A stretch of DNA of 64,000 nucleotides from Alteromonas salexigens (GTDB lineage: Bacteria > Pseudomonadota > Gammaproteobacteria > Enterobacterales > Alteromonadaceae): NCBI RefSeq assembly GCF_025628895.1, contig NZ_JAOTJC010000006.1, positions 295,954 through 359,953 on the forward strand, written 5' to 3'. A program made the translations under genes and the position numbers. Positions 1 to 9,280 of this stretch are shown piece by piece. Position 1 is the first letter of the stretch. Each line of letters starts with the position of its first letter. The notes under the pieces were generated by a model. The model saw only the letters and a list, made by a program, of their open reading frames with translations. It did no database searches and was not told where the DNA came from.

Positions 1-782
1 AAACGGGGCAAGCAAGAACAGTCACTTACGATATGCAGGAAGAGGGCGATATTGCATGGCGTCTGGGCATTGGGTGTGGCGGTGAAGTCACGCTGTTACT
101 ACAGCCGGTCACACCAAATAATCAGTATTTGCACCTTGAGAAGGTATTACGCGCGTTGCAGCGGGGGGAAAGCGTACGCTACGGCCAGGCGCTCACATCC
201 CCCGATGCAGAAGCAGCAGTGCTCGACACCGAAGCCCCGAGTGATGACGCAAACTGGTTTTGGCAGACTATCACGCCCCCGCCGGCGCTGGTTATTCTGG
301 GCGGTGGCGTGGATGCTCAGCCCGTCGCCCGTATTGCCGGTACTCTCGGGTGGCGAGTTACCGTCAATGATGTCAGAGCACGCTACGCCCGGGCCGGTGA
401 CTTTCCTGACGTCCAGCTCGTCGCTGACCTGGCGCCCGAAACCTTACCTGAAGCAGACTGGTTTACCTCGGCAGATGCCATCATTGTGATGCACCATCAG
501 GTCCATATGGATGCCAGTGCTCTGGCTGCGGTAGCACAGGTTCAGTCCGGCGCGCTGCGCTACCTTGCATTGCTCGGCCCGATGCACCGTTGCGACCAGG
601 TGCTGGCACAGGCGTCACTTGCTGAGGCCGACCTGACTGTGCCTTTACAGGCCCCTGCGGGTCTCGCTCTGGGCGGCGAATTACCCGAATCAATTGCCTT
701 GTCGATGATCGCTCAGGCCCATGCTGTCTTGCATGGTCAGAGTGCCGCACCCCTGAAAGGTAAACCGTGCCGTTCCGCCTAG
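1..782 (+). CDS. XdhC/CoxI family protein, 5' truncated by window edge
   Basis: This family inserts or sulfurates the molybdenum cofactor in xanthine dehydrogenase-type enzymes. The frame is open from base 3, before the first ATG at 33, so the N-terminus lies outside the window. The visible part has the end of an XdhC N-terminal domain (GCGGEVTLLL) and a Rossmann-like C-terminal domain with the dinucleotide-type motif LVILGGGVDAQPVARIA, then LLGPMHRCDQVL and a family-typical GLALGGELPESIALSMIAQ stretch. Its end overlaps the next gene by 16 nt, a mobA-like cytidylyltransferase, which is a common XdhC partner. No molybdenum hydroxylase gene is in the window; it may lie to the left (inference). 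Confidence 0.85.
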   Translation, partial: TGQARTVTYDMQEEGDIAWRLGIGCGGEVTLLLQPVTPNNQYLHLEKVLRALQRGESVRYGQALTSPDAEAAVLDTEAPSDDANWFWQTITPPPALVILGGGVDAQPVARIAGTLGWRVTVNDVRARYARAGDFPDVQLVADLAPETLPEADWFTSADAIIVMHHQVHMDASALAAVAQVQSGALRYLALLGPMHRCDQVLAQASLAEADLTVPLQAPAGLALGGELPESIALSMIAQAHAVLHGQSAAPLKGKPCRSA

Positions 783-1363
783 CCACGCTGGTATTGGCTG
801 GTGGACAAAGCGCGCGATACGGCGGGAATAAGCTGCTAAGCCCTCACCCTGAAGGGCAAACCTTGTTAGGTTCTGTGGTGGCAGCCTGTGCACCGCTGTC
901 AGCGCTACCGGTCACCGTGGTGACGGGCGCCTGGCATACAGACATTGCACAGGCTTTCGCCGATAGCGGTATTAATCTGGTCGAAAACAGCAACTGGGCG
1001 CAGGGTATGGGATCTTCACTGGCACTGGGAGTCACCACCTGTATTACTCAATATCAGCCTTCGCATCTGTTGGTGGTACTGGGGGATCTGGCAGCAATCA
1101 GTCAGCAGTCTTTGCGGCGGTTAACTGAGGCCGCGCGACGGTCGCCTCAGTCGCTGGTAGTGAGTGAATGGGAAGGCCGTCAGGGCGTCCCTGCCATATT
1201 TCCGCAATGCTGGTTTACCACACTAACCCAACTCACCGGTGATGAGGGCGCAAGAAGCGCAATCAGGCAGTCGATAACGGTCACTCCGGAGTCTGTGGCT
1301 GCCGTAGCCCATCCCGAAGCGGCCCGGGATATCGACAAACCCGCCGACTGGCGGCAACTCTGA
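767..1363 (+). CDS. MobA-like NTP transferase (molybdenum cofactor cytidylyltransferase type)
   Basis: Predicted to transfer a nucleotide to molybdopterin, probably CMP as in MocA, in the cytoplasm. The N-terminus has the nucleotidyltransferase signature LAGGQSARYGGNKL (residues 10-23), followed by a VVTGAW strand and the metal-site region LLVVLGDLAAIS, where the family has D-x-P. The GTG start at 767 lies inside the upstream XdhC-like gene, so translation is probably coupled. At 198 residues the length fits MocA/MobA proteins. The pairing with XdhC favours MocA-like CMP transfer over MobA-type GMP transfer, but the sequence alone does not settle this. Confidence 0.85.
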   Translation: MPFRLATLVLAGGQSARYGGNKLLSPHPEGQTLLGSVVAACAPLSALPVTVVTGAWHTDIAQAFADSGINLVENSNWAQGMGSSLALGVTTCITQYQPSHLLVVLGDLAAISQQSLRRLTEAARRSPQSLVVSEWEGRQGVPAIFPQCWFTTLTQLTGDEGARSAIRQSITVTPESVAAVAHPEAARDIDKPADWRQL

Positions 1364-1424
1364 CCCTTGCAAAAGCGCGATACGTACCAACGTTACTCTA
1401 ATAGCTGATTTATGGCGTGGGTGT

Positions 1425-2108
1425 GTGCAAACGAGTCTGGATCACAATTTAAAGCAAGCAATATGGGTAAGTGTCTGTGCAGTAGCCGTATTATGGGTTA
1501 TTCAGTCTGCCGGGGTACTTTTTCACTTGCCGTTGAACATGCTGGGTGTGCTGCCATTGCATGCTGAGCGTCTGTACGGCATTTTCACGGCGCCGCTGGT
1601 GCATGGCTCCTATGAACATCTGTTTAATAATACCTTGTCTCTGATAGTGCTGGGGAGCGCGCTGGGCTATGGTTACCCCCGTACCCGGTGGGCAGTATTG
1701 ATTACGGTGTGGCTAAGTTCTGGCATTGGTGTATGGCTTATGGGTCGGGACGCTGTGCATCTTGGCGCGAGCGGCGTAAGCCACGGTTTATTTTTCTTTT
1801 TGTTTACCGTGTCTATCATGCGCCGTGATGCACGCTCCGTGGCACTCGTGATGATAGCGTTTTTCCTTTATGGCGGCATGGTAATGAGTATTTTTCCCCG
1901 CGATCCGGACATTTCCTATGAAGCACATTTCTTCGGTGCCGTAGGTGGCGTGATTGCCGCTGTCTGGGGCTGGAGAAAAGATCCTAAACCCGTGCGTAAA
2001 CGCTATGCATGGGAAGGAAAGGAAGAGCTGGACGACCCGCTCATTGGTGATCTGTGGAAGCAGGATCGTCCATCCTCAGATGAACATAAAAATTACAATG
2101 AAAAGTAA
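1425..2108 (+). CDS. Rhomboid family intramembrane serine protease
   Basis: Intramembrane protease of 227 residues with about six hydrophobic segments. Catalytic serine is Ser116 in GASG (114-117), and catalytic histidine is His168 in AHFFGAVGG, fitting the rhomboid H-x-x-G-x-x-x-G helix. The HGSYEHLFNN motif (60-69) supplies the conserved His/Asn of the oxyanion region. The soluble C-terminal tail is charged. The start is GTG at 1425; no clear Shine-Dalgarno sequence precedes it. The 3' end overlaps the convergent marC-like gene by 16 nt. Substrate unknown. Confidence 0.9.
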   Translation: MQTSLDHNLKQAIWVSVCAVAVLWVIQSAGVLFHLPLNMLGVLPLHAERLYGIFTAPLVHGSYEHLFNNTLSLIVLGSALGYGYPRTRWAVLITVWLSSGIGVWLMGRDAVHLGASGVSHGLFFFLFTVSIMRRDARSVALVMIAFFLYGGMVMSIFPRDPDISYEAHFFGAVGGVIAAVWGWRKDPKPVRKRYAWEGKEELDDPLIGDLWKQDRPSSDEHKNYNEK

Positions 2109-2701
2109 TCCTTAATGCCCGCCAGGGCGTTAGCCGTGGCCAGAGAGGCCAGGATAAGGCCCATCACGCGACTGATAACACTGGCGCCAGTTTTGCCAAT
2201 CACACGGATGATCAGATTCGCGGCCAGTAATAACATCAGAGTAATCAGCAGTACGCTTAGCATCACCAACGCGGTCTGGGTTTGTTCCCATAAGGTATAG
2301 ACATTGTTTTTAGTCAGCATCACGGCGGCCAGCATTGCCCCCGGGCTGGCAATCGACGGCACGGCCACCGGAAATATGGCGGTTTCGTGAACGCCCCCGG
2401 CCAGCTTAATTTCATGCTCTGGTTTCCCTTCGCCGAATATCATACTCAGGGCAAACAAAAACAGTACGATGCCCCCGGCTATCTGAAACGCAGGCAACGG
2501 AATTTGCATGGCGTCCAGAATGACCTCACCGGCAATGACAAAAAACAACAGCACCAGCGTGGCGACCAGCACGGCAATGAGTGCCACTTTTCTCCGGGCG
2601 GCAGCAGGTTGCTGATCGGTGGCGGCGATAAACACGGGGAGGGTACCTATCGGGTCAATGACCGCGAAAAAGTAAATGAACACCGGCAACAGTTCAATCA
2701 T
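2093..2701 (-). CDS. MarC family integral membrane protein (NAAT family)
   Basis: A 202-residue protein with six predicted membrane helices and the family hallmarks FFAVIDPIGTLPVF near the N-terminus, FQIAGGIVLFLFALSMIFG in the middle and PSIASPGAMLAAVML in the second half. MarC was once linked to multiple antibiotic resistance, later disputed; transport function is unproven. It lies 18 nt downstream of the MATE gene on the same strand, so the moeA-MATE-marC run may be one transcript. The C-terminus overlaps the convergent rhomboid gene. Confidence 0.9.
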   Translation of the reverse strand: MIELLPVFIYFFAVIDPIGTLPVFIAATDQQPAAARRKVALIAVLVATLVLLFFVIAGEVILDAMQIPLPAFQIAGGIVLFLFALSMIFGEGKPEHEIKLAGGVHETAIFPVAVPSIASPGAMLAAVMLTKNNVYTLWEQTQTALVMLSVLLITLMLLLAANLIIRVIGKTGASVISRVMGLILASLATANALAGIKDYFSL

Positions 2702-2719
2702 AGCGGGGTTGGACTCCGG

Positions 2720-4087
2720 TCAGACAGGGTGGTGATAACGCTGAATATACCACAACCGGGCACCCAGCATGACAGCGGCGCTGCTCAGGCCCACAATAAA
2801 GCCGATCCAGAATCCGGCGGCCGCCATAGGTTCATGGGTTAACCAGTCGGTCCGCCCCAGTATCACGCCACACGGTAAACCAATCAGCCAGTATGCAATA
2901 AATGTGATCACAAACATGGCCGTGGTGTCTTTATAGCCGCGCAGCGCGTTGGCAGAAATAACCTGGATGGCATCGGAAAACTGAAATAGGGCGGCATAAA
3001 TCAACAGCGAATTGGCCAGCGCGTAAACGGCATCATCGGTGGTATACAGGCGGATAATAAAGCCTTTGGCCAGCAGGGTAAAAGACGCTGTGGCAATCGC
3101 CACCGTTAACCCCATGGTAATAGCACTTTTCACCACCACCCGAGACTGCCGGTGTTGATTCTGACCCACCCGGTAGGCTATCCGAATAGCGACGGCCATG
3201 CCCATGCTAAGCGGAAACATAAACATCAGCGCCGAAAAGTTCAGTGCTACCTGGTGGGCGGCCACGGTGGTGGCACCAAATGGCGCGAGTAATAAGGCTA
3301 CTACCGCGAACAGCGTTACCTCGAAGAGCAGTGTCATGGCAATGGGAAAACCCAGCCTGAACGTGCGCAACATAGATTTGACTGCCGGACGGTACCAGTG
3401 CAGAAATAATTCATAGCGGGCAAGGGCAGGGGCGAAGCGGGCATATAAATAGGTGGCCAGTAACATGGCATAAAACACAATCGCAGTGGCAATGCCGCAA
3501 CCGGCGCCGCCAAATGCCGGTATGGGCCCTGCGCCATAAATAAACAGGTAGTTGCCTACAATATTAAAGCCCAGACCAATCACCGTAATGATCATGGTGG
3601 GTTTGGTTTTACCCAGACCTTCACAGTAGTTACGCAGCCACTGGTACAATGCGAAGCCTGGCATTGCCAACACCACAAACTGCACGTAATCCACCGTGAT
3701 ACGGTACAGTCCGTCCTCCATGGGAAACAGTGCCACCAGTTGTTCGGTAAATGGGTAGATCATGAGCATGATCAGGCTGACCACAAACAATACATAACCA
3801 GCCTGTTGTGCGGCATCGGCGACCTGACTGATATCCCGACTACCATGCAGACGCGAGATAATGGGGGGTAACGCCAGCGCAATGCCCTGCAAAAAACACA
3901 GCAACGGGATGGTCAGGCTGAAACCCAGCGCCACGGCAGCCATATCCAGCGCCCCGTAGCGACCTGCCATGATGGTGTCACTGACCCCCATCAGCATTTG
4001 TGTAATCTGCGCGATCAGCAGCGGCCAGGTAAGGGTGACCAGTCGCCGGCTTTCCAGCGCAAAGCGTGGCGATATCCAGCGGCTCAT
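2720..4087 (-). CDS. MATE family efflux transporter (NorM/MdtK type)
   Basis: A 455-residue protein with about twelve membrane helices. It starts with a short basic segment and the MATE-typical PLLIAQITQMLMGVSDTIMA (helix 1), and contains a second internal half beginning near LGFPIAMTLLFEVTLFAVV. The family exports cationic drugs or metabolites using sodium or proton gradients. Its ATG overlaps the moeA stop codon by 4 nt, so translation is probably coupled. Substrate cannot be deduced from sequence. Confidence 0.92.
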   Translation of the reverse strand: MSRWISPRFALESRRLVTLTWPLLIAQITQMLMGVSDTIMAGRYGALDMAAVALGFSLTIPLLCFLQGIALALPPIISRLHGSRDISQVADAAQQAGYVLFVVSLIMLMIYPFTEQLVALFPMEDGLYRITVDYVQFVVLAMPGFALYQWLRNYCEGLGKTKPTMIITVIGLGFNIVGNYLFIYGAGPIPAFGGAGCGIATAIVFYAMLLATYLYARFAPALARYELFLHWYRPAVKSMLRTFRLGFPIAMTLLFEVTLFAVVALLLAPFGATTVAAHQVALNFSALMFMFPLSMGMAVAIRIAYRVGQNQHRQSRVVVKSAITMGLTVAIATASFTLLAKGFIIRLYTTDDAVYALANSLLIYAALFQFSDAIQVISANALRGYKDTTAMFVITFIAYWLIGLPCGVILGRTDWLTHEPMAAAGFWIGFIVGLSSAAVMLGARLWYIQRYHHPV

Positions 4088-5328
4088 AGCACGCCCTCAG
4101 GAGTGAGCCGGGTATCAAAGGGTAATACCGTGGCAGGAGATCCGGCGTCCAGCGTTGATACCTCAGCAGGGACTACCAGATAACAGTTAGCCTGGGTGAC
4201 GCTGGACATAACCCCGGAGCTCTGGCGGGGCAGGGGCGTTACCTGCCACCCGCCTTGCGTGGGATGCATAACTGCACGCTGAAACTCGGTGCGGCCCGCC
4301 CGCCGCTGAACGGCGGTTGTCAGCGTAGCGGACAGTGCCAGTGGCTGCGTGGGGGCGGCCAGTCCCTGATAGCGTTCTATGACAGGGCGCACCAGCAATT
4401 GAGTAGTGACATACGCCGACACCGGGTTACCCGGCACCCCACAAAAACAGGTGTTGTCCATCATGCCAAACGCAAAGGGCTTCCCGGGTTTTACTGCTAC
4501 CTTCCAGAAGTTCACATCACCAAGCGATTCCAGCACCTCTTTGACATAATCGGCGTCCCCCACTGACACTCCGCCGCTGCTGATGAGCATATCCACTTCC
4601 CCGCACGCCCGGCGCATTACGTTTATCAGCGCGGCTTTATCGTCTGGGACGATGCCATAGTCGGTGACAGAGACCGCCAGGGGAGCCAGTAAGGCTTTTA
4701 ACCCCGTTCGGTTCGACTCATAGATATGGCCCGGTTGCAGGGGCGTCCCCGGGGTTTGTAATTCATCGCCAGTGACCATCAGGCCTACTCTGAGAGGCCG
4801 GTAAACCGTGACTGTATCGAGCCCCTGTGAGGCCAGCAACATCAGGTGCGCAGCATTTAGCCTCGTCCCCGCACTAATGACTGTGTCGCCGTGGGTGATA
4901 TCGTTTCCTTTGCGGCGAATATTCGCAAACTGCCGGGGAGGTTCGGTTATGACAATGTCATCACCATTACGCTGAACATTTTCCTGCATTACGACGGTGT
5001 CGGCACCCGCAGGTAACGGCGCGCCGGTCATAATGCGTGCCGCGGTGCCCCTGGCAAGCTCCTGGATCTGACTGTCTCCGGCAAATACCGTCATACTTAC
5101 GGGAATGCACGTGTTAAGGTCGGCGTCTTCTGCCCTAAGTGCATAGCCATCCATGGCCGAATTATCCCATGGGGGCACGTTTACCGGCGCTTGTATTGCA
5201 CATGCAGTAATGCGGTTTAAAGCTTCCGCAAGTAATACGGTTTCAGTGCCGGTAAGAACCGGCGTAGCAGCGAGTGCACGTTCACGCGCATCGTCAAGTG
5301 AAAGCCAGGCAGGTGTTGCCACAGACAT
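4084..5328 (-). CDS. moeA: Molybdopterin molybdotransferase MoeA
   Basis: Inserts molybdate into adenylylated molybdopterin to complete the molybdenum cofactor. The 414-residue length is normal. Motifs in order are PPWDNSAMDGYA (52-63), MTGAPLPAGADTVVMQE (100-116), GDELQTPG, SSGGVSVGDADYVKEVL, PGKPFAFG and GVPGNPVSA, all matching MoeA. It is the first gene of a minus-strand run with the MATE and marC-like genes. With the xdhC/mobA-like pair at the left edge, it makes the first 5 kb a molybdenum-cofactor neighbourhood. Confidence 0.96.
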   Translation of the reverse strand: MSVATPAWLSLDDARERALAATPVLTGTETVLLAEALNRITACAIQAPVNVPPWDNSAMDGYALRAEDADLNTCIPVSMTVFAGDSQIQELARGTAARIMTGAPLPAGADTVVMQENVQRNGDDIVITEPPRQFANIRRKGNDITHGDTVISAGTRLNAAHLMLLASQGLDTVTVYRPLRVGLMVTGDELQTPGTPLQPGHIYESNRTGLKALLAPLAVSVTDYGIVPDDKAALINVMRRACGEVDMLISSGGVSVGDADYVKEVLESLGDVNFWKVAVKPGKPFAFGMMDNTCFCGVPGNPVSAYVTTQLLVRPVIERYQGLAAPTQPLALSATLTTAVQRRAGRTEFQRAVMHPTQGGWQVTPLPRQSSGVMSSVTQANCYLVVPAEVSTLDAGSPATVLPFDTRLTPEGVL

Positions 5329-5444
5329 AAGCCATCCCGTTGCGAACTAATGGCTGGATTATCTATGAAAGTGCCGGTAATGCCAATGCTACTGACATGA
5401 CAAAACCGGCAGCTAAGCGCCTGACATGCAGGCGGAAATCAGTA

Positions 5445-7220
5445 TTAGAGCCCGTGTGGGTATTCAAAGTCCTGGTTACTTATCCATACCGTCTGATACG
5501 GGCGAAGCTGCAGAAAACCGGACACATCTTTGATTTTTTCACGGGAGATCAGGTCTATCCAATTATCAGTGCCAATCAGATTAATATCTGACAACAGCAC
5601 TGACTGCTCTTCATTACTGATATTACTGATACAGAATACGCCTTGTTTACGGTCGAGACTCTGACGCCAGTAGCCAAATATCTCATCTCCCATTTGTAAG
5701 GTGAACTGAGTGGCATTGGGGTGAAACGCCGGCTGCACTTTACGTATGCGGATAAGCTGAGACAACCGTGTCAGAACTTTGTGGTGCTGGGAGTGGGGGG
5801 AGTCCAGCTGAGCCTCCAGTTCATTGTAATTCCAGCGTTTGCGGTTTATCGACCGGTTCTGTCCGGTATTGGCCACCTTTTCATAATCGTTAGACGTACC
5901 TAGCAGGCTATGGATATAGATGCCCGGTATGCCTTCCATCCCCAGCATAATTGCGTGAGCACAAATGAAGCGATCAACTTGCCATTTATCAGGCCCCGAT
6001 GTGGTGCCCTGCATGGCGTCAAACAGGGTGATGTTAATTTCATAGGGTTTCTGTTGGCCATGCTCAGATGCCCGCCAGGAGATTTTACCCCCGAAGTTCT
6101 GCATGGCATGGACCAGCTCGGAAATTTCATCGTCACTCAGCAAGCCCTCTGCGGGGCGCAGTCCGATCCCGTCGTGTGAGGCAATAAAATTGAAATACGC
6201 CGTGCCGTTTTGAGCGGGCGGCATACTCATCATCCAGCTCTTCAGATACCGGCAGTTACCTGTGACCAGGGTATTGACCAGCAACGGCGGGAGTGAAAAG
6301 TTGTAAATGGCATGGGCCTCGTTGGCGTTACCGAAATACGTCAGGTTCTCCCGGTTAGGGATATTAGTTTCTGTGATCAACATGACGCTGGGGTTGACGT
6401 GCTCCACCAGCGTGCGAATCAAACGAATGACTTCGTGAGTCTGGGGCAGATTAATGCTCGGTGTCCCCAGCTTCTTCCATAAAAAAGCCACGGCATCGAG
6501 GCGGAAGATGCGGGTGCCCTTATCCAGATATAAACGGATAATCTCAATGAACGCCAGCAACACTTTCGGATTACGAAAATCGAAATCTACCTGATCATGA
6601 CTAAAGGTACACCACACATATTTGGTACCTTGCCGGGTTTCTGTTTCACGCAGTAACGGCGACACCCGCGGGCGGGTGACCATCGACAGGTCGGCTTCCA
6701 GGTCGGCAGTGAAAAAATAATCACTGCCCGGACCTTCTCCCTTAATAAAGTTATCGAACCAGACACTACGTGATGAGCAGTGGTTAATTACCAGGTCTGT
6801 CATCAAACCGTATTCGTTGGCTATACGCTCAATGTCAGCCCAGTCGCCCAGTGACTCGTTCACGGTGGAGTAGTCTATAACGGAAAATCCGTCGTCTGAG
6901 CTGTAGGGAAAAAACGGCAGAATGTGCACGTTGTTCACGGTATTTTTGCAATAGGTATGCAAAAACCGGAAAAGCGTAAACAGGGGCCGCTCATGCTCAT
7001 TAATCACACTGTCTCCATAGGTGATCATGACAATGTCGTTCTCGTCCCAGTAGTTGCAGTATGCCTGCGGAACCACAACATCTTGTTCCTGTTTCAGCCC
7101 GATTGCATGGATGAGTTCGGTGGCCAGCTCGCCCACCGGCGTATCCAGCTGTACATCAGCGTAGATAGCCTGTAGTTGATGGCTGACTTTTTCGTGCAGA
7201 TGATTCCAGTGTGTCGTCAT
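5445..7220 (-). CDS. GH13_18 glycoside phosphorylase, probably glucosylglycerate phosphorylase
   Basis: Predicted to phosphorolyse a glucoside to glucose 1-phosphate plus acceptor. The 591-residue protein has the GH13 barrel with nucleophile Asp242 in FRLDAVAF, acid/base Glu284 in LITETN and transition-state Asp350 in SHDGIG, the arrangement of the sucrose-phosphorylase subfamily. GH13_18 includes phosphorylases for sucrose, sucrose 6'-phosphate, glucosylglycerol and glucosylglycerate. Glucosylglycerate is the best call because the gene lies 3 nt behind a GT81 glucosyl-3-phosphoglycerate synthase, with a HAD phosphatase and a glycerate kinase upstream. The specificity is inferred from context; glucosylglycerol or sucrose remain alternatives. 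Confidence 0.8.
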   Translation of the reverse strand: MTTHWNHLHEKVSHQLQAIYADVQLDTPVGELATELIHAIGLKQEQDVVVPQAYCNYWDENDIVMITYGDSVINEHERPLFTLFRFLHTYCKNTVNNVHILPFFPYSSDDGFSVIDYSTVNESLGDWADIERIANEYGLMTDLVINHCSSRSVWFDNFIKGEGPGSDYFFTADLEADLSMVTRPRVSPLLRETETRQGTKYVWCTFSHDQVDFDFRNPKVLLAFIEIIRLYLDKGTRIFRLDAVAFLWKKLGTPSINLPQTHEVIRLIRTLVEHVNPSVMLITETNIPNRENLTYFGNANEAHAIYNFSLPPLLVNTLVTGNCRYLKSWMMSMPPAQNGTAYFNFIASHDGIGLRPAEGLLSDDEISELVHAMQNFGGKISWRASEHGQQKPYEINITLFDAMQGTTSGPDKWQVDRFICAHAIMLGMEGIPGIYIHSLLGTSNDYEKVANTGQNRSINRKRWNYNELEAQLDSPHSQHHKVLTRLSQLIRIRKVQPAFHPNATQFTLQMGDEIFGYWRQSLDRKQGVFCISNISNEEQSVLLSDINLIGTDNWIDLISREKIKDVSGFLQLRPYQTVWISNQDFEYPHGL

Positions 7221-7223
7221 GTA

Positions 7224-8447
7224 TTACCCCAGATATTCCGCTGTGTCGGCCTCAACTGCTTCCAGTATACGGTCAAGGATATCAGGTACAGCGCTGGTCA
7301 CGCGATTCCAGCTGGGTATGAAAGGCGTTTCCATGGGATTTTCAAGGAAGCTTTGTCCCGCTTTCATAATATTCTGTGCAAACATTTCCACGGCTTTTTC
7401 TTCACGGTGAATGTCCAGTGTTAACCCATTCATCACCGCATCGTTGTGGTAGGTTTCAATAAAATCCAGTGCGATACGGAAGTAGGTAGCTTTAACCGAA
7501 CGGAACATTTCATTGCTGAATGTAAAGCCCTGAGTAGCCAGTTTTCGGAACACCGCTTTGGTAATATCAATAGACATCTTGGATAAGCCTCCCTGATCGT
7601 TGTTCAGCGAGAGATCCTGATGTTTGTGATCGTAAATATCAGCAATGTCTGCCTGACATAAGCGATTATGACTATAGTTGCGGTGCATTTCAGATAGCAC
7701 GCCAATTTCCAGACCCCAGTCGCTTGGGATACGAATATCATTCAGCACATCGCGCCGGAACGAAAACTCACCGGCCAGCGGGTAACGGAAGCTGTCCATA
7801 AATTCCAGGTATTCGTTGTCGCCTATAATGCGCTTGAGCGCCCGTAACAACGGGGTGACCAATAACCGTGATACCCGGCCATTAATTTTGCCGTCTGCCA
7901 CCCGGGCGTAATAACCTTTGCAGAATTCATAGTTGAACATGGGGTTGGCCACCGGATAAATCAGCCGGGCCAGCAGGTCACGGCTGTATGTGACGATATC
8001 GCAGTCGTGTAACGCCACCGACTCGGCCCGGTTGGAAGCAAGTACATAGCCCATGCAGTACCAGACATTTCGTCCCTTACCCATTTCCTTGGGGGCCAGA
8101 CCTTTATCCATCAATTCTTCGTCAATCGCTCTCAGGCGGGGACCGTCATTCCATAATACGCGATGGTGTTGGGGGAGCTTGCCGAAAAACTTTAACGCGT
8201 GGCGGTATTGCTCTTCATTAGCGCGATCCAGTCCAATCACCACTTCTGACAGGTAGGGGACGTGAGTAAGTTCATTAACAATCTTGGGAAGCGCGTCGCC
8301 TTCCAGCTCAGAAAACAGCGAAGGCAGAATCAGGGCCATCGGGCGCTTTTGAGAAAAGCGCAGCAATTCGGCTTCCAGTTCGTCAGTCGGGCGACTTGCC
8401 AGGTTATGCAGCGTGGTGACGACACCGTTTTGATAAAAGTCGGCCAT
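7224..8447 (-). CDS. gpgS: GT81 glycosyltransferase, probably glucosyl-3-phosphoglycerate synthase
   Basis: Predicted to join NDP-glucose and 3-phosphoglycerate into glucosyl-3-phosphoglycerate, the first step to the compatible solute glucosylglycerate. At 407 residues it has a GT-A fold start (ALILPSLFSELEGDALP), the metal-binding DxD as Asp148/Asp150 in LHDCDIV, and the family-typical PLAGEFSFRRDVL and DWGLEIGVLSEM segments. It lacks the extra domains seen in sucrose-phosphate synthases. The operon order with phosphatase, kinase and phosphorylase supports the call. A mannosyl-3-phosphoglycerate synthase is a less likely alternative, since those belong to GT55 or GT78. Confidence 0.85.
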   Translation of the reverse strand: MADFYQNGVVTTLHNLASRPTDELEAELLRFSQKRPMALILPSLFSELEGDALPKIVNELTHVPYLSEVVIGLDRANEEQYRHALKFFGKLPQHHRVLWNDGPRLRAIDEELMDKGLAPKEMGKGRNVWYCMGYVLASNRAESVALHDCDIVTYSRDLLARLIYPVANPMFNYEFCKGYYARVADGKINGRVSRLLVTPLLRALKRIIGDNEYLEFMDSFRYPLAGEFSFRRDVLNDIRIPSDWGLEIGVLSEMHRNYSHNRLCQADIADIYDHKHQDLSLNNDQGGLSKMSIDITKAVFRKLATQGFTFSNEMFRSVKATYFRIALDFIETYHNDAVMNGLTLDIHREEKAVEMFAQNIMKAGQSFLENPMETPFIPSWNRVTSAVPDILDRILEAVEADTAEYLG

Positions 8448-8455
8448 GTATTCTC

Positions 8456-9280
8456 CTAATGAGTAAGCGTAAGTAATTGAGTGAGCATTTCGGCCCAGCC
8501 TTTCGGGCCGGTTAAAGTGCTGGTGTACACCCTGTCATGTTTATTGATTTGGGGTGGAGGATGATTGTCTGAAGCAATGCGAACAGCAATATCGGCCGCC
8601 TCCAGCATAGCGATATCGTTCTTCCCATCCCCCAATGCTATCGATATGGTTTGTTCATGGCCCTGACGGGCATACTCCTCCATAAACCAGCGCAGGGCAG
8701 CGCCCTTGTTGGCGTCACCGGAAATATGGATAAACCGGCCGCCTTCCAGCGGAAAAGCCCCACGTTCGCGCATGGACGAAATAAACGCCTGTTTGTCTTT
8801 TTCACTGCCTTTCCATAATACGGGTTCGCCAAACTGCCGCTGTGCAGCACGGCCAGCTGCCGCCTCGTCCAGTCCGGTAGCGGCCTGGATATCAGCAATA
8901 GACATATTACTGAAATGATCAAACTGGCCGGCAAACTGCTGACCGGCGCGCTCAATAAGTTGTAGCCAGTGGCTCTTGGAGGAAATAAATGATTTGCACC
9001 AAAACCCATCCTGCCAGATCGTGCCAGCGGGTTTTTGCTCAAAGAAACCGTGAGGGATATAAACAGCCGCACCGTTTTCAACAATAAAAGGACCGTCAAG
9101 CCCTATGGTTTTTCGTAACACCAGCATTTCTGCATAGGTTTTGCTGGTGGTCGGGATGACCGGTATGCTCGCGTCAGCCAGCGCTTTTAAGGTGGGCCTG
9201 GCGGCTTCAAAACTGTAGGTATGATGATCAAGCAATGTGCCGTCCATGTCGGAAAATATCACAGTGTTTGCTGTTGTCAT
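8456..9280 (-). CDS. HAD phosphatase of the mannosyl/glucosyl-3-phosphoglycerate phosphatase family
   Basis: Predicted to dephosphorylate glucosyl-3-phosphoglycerate to glucosylglycerate. The HAD catalytic aspartates are Asp11 and Asp13 in FSDMDGTLLD, motif II is near IPTTSKT and motif IV is LGDGKND near the C-terminus. The family also includes YedP. The ATG at 9280 (274 residues) is chosen because it places the HAD motif at the usual distance from the N-terminus and overlaps the stop of the glycerate kinase gene in an ATGA junction. An upstream extension to 9337 would lie inside that gene and is unlikely. Confidence 0.85.
   Translation of the reverse strand: MTTANTVIFSDMDGTLLDHHTYSFEAARPTLKALADASIPVIPTTSKTYAEMLVLRKTIGLDGPFIVENGAAVYIPHGFFEQKPAGTIWQDGFWCKSFISSKSHWLQLIERAGQQFAGQFDHFSNMSIADIQAATGLDEAAAGRAAQRQFGEPVLWKGSEKDKQAFISSMRERGAFPLEGGRFIHISGDANKGAALRWFMEEYARQGHEQTISIALGDGKNDIAMLEAADIAVRIASDNHPPPQINKHDRVYTSTLTGPKGWAEMLTQLLTLTH

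Noticed and set aside
2387..2842. 151-codon plus-strand ORF across marC and MATE genes
   Set aside because: Low-complexity His/Gln/Gly composition; opposite two solid membrane-protein genes.
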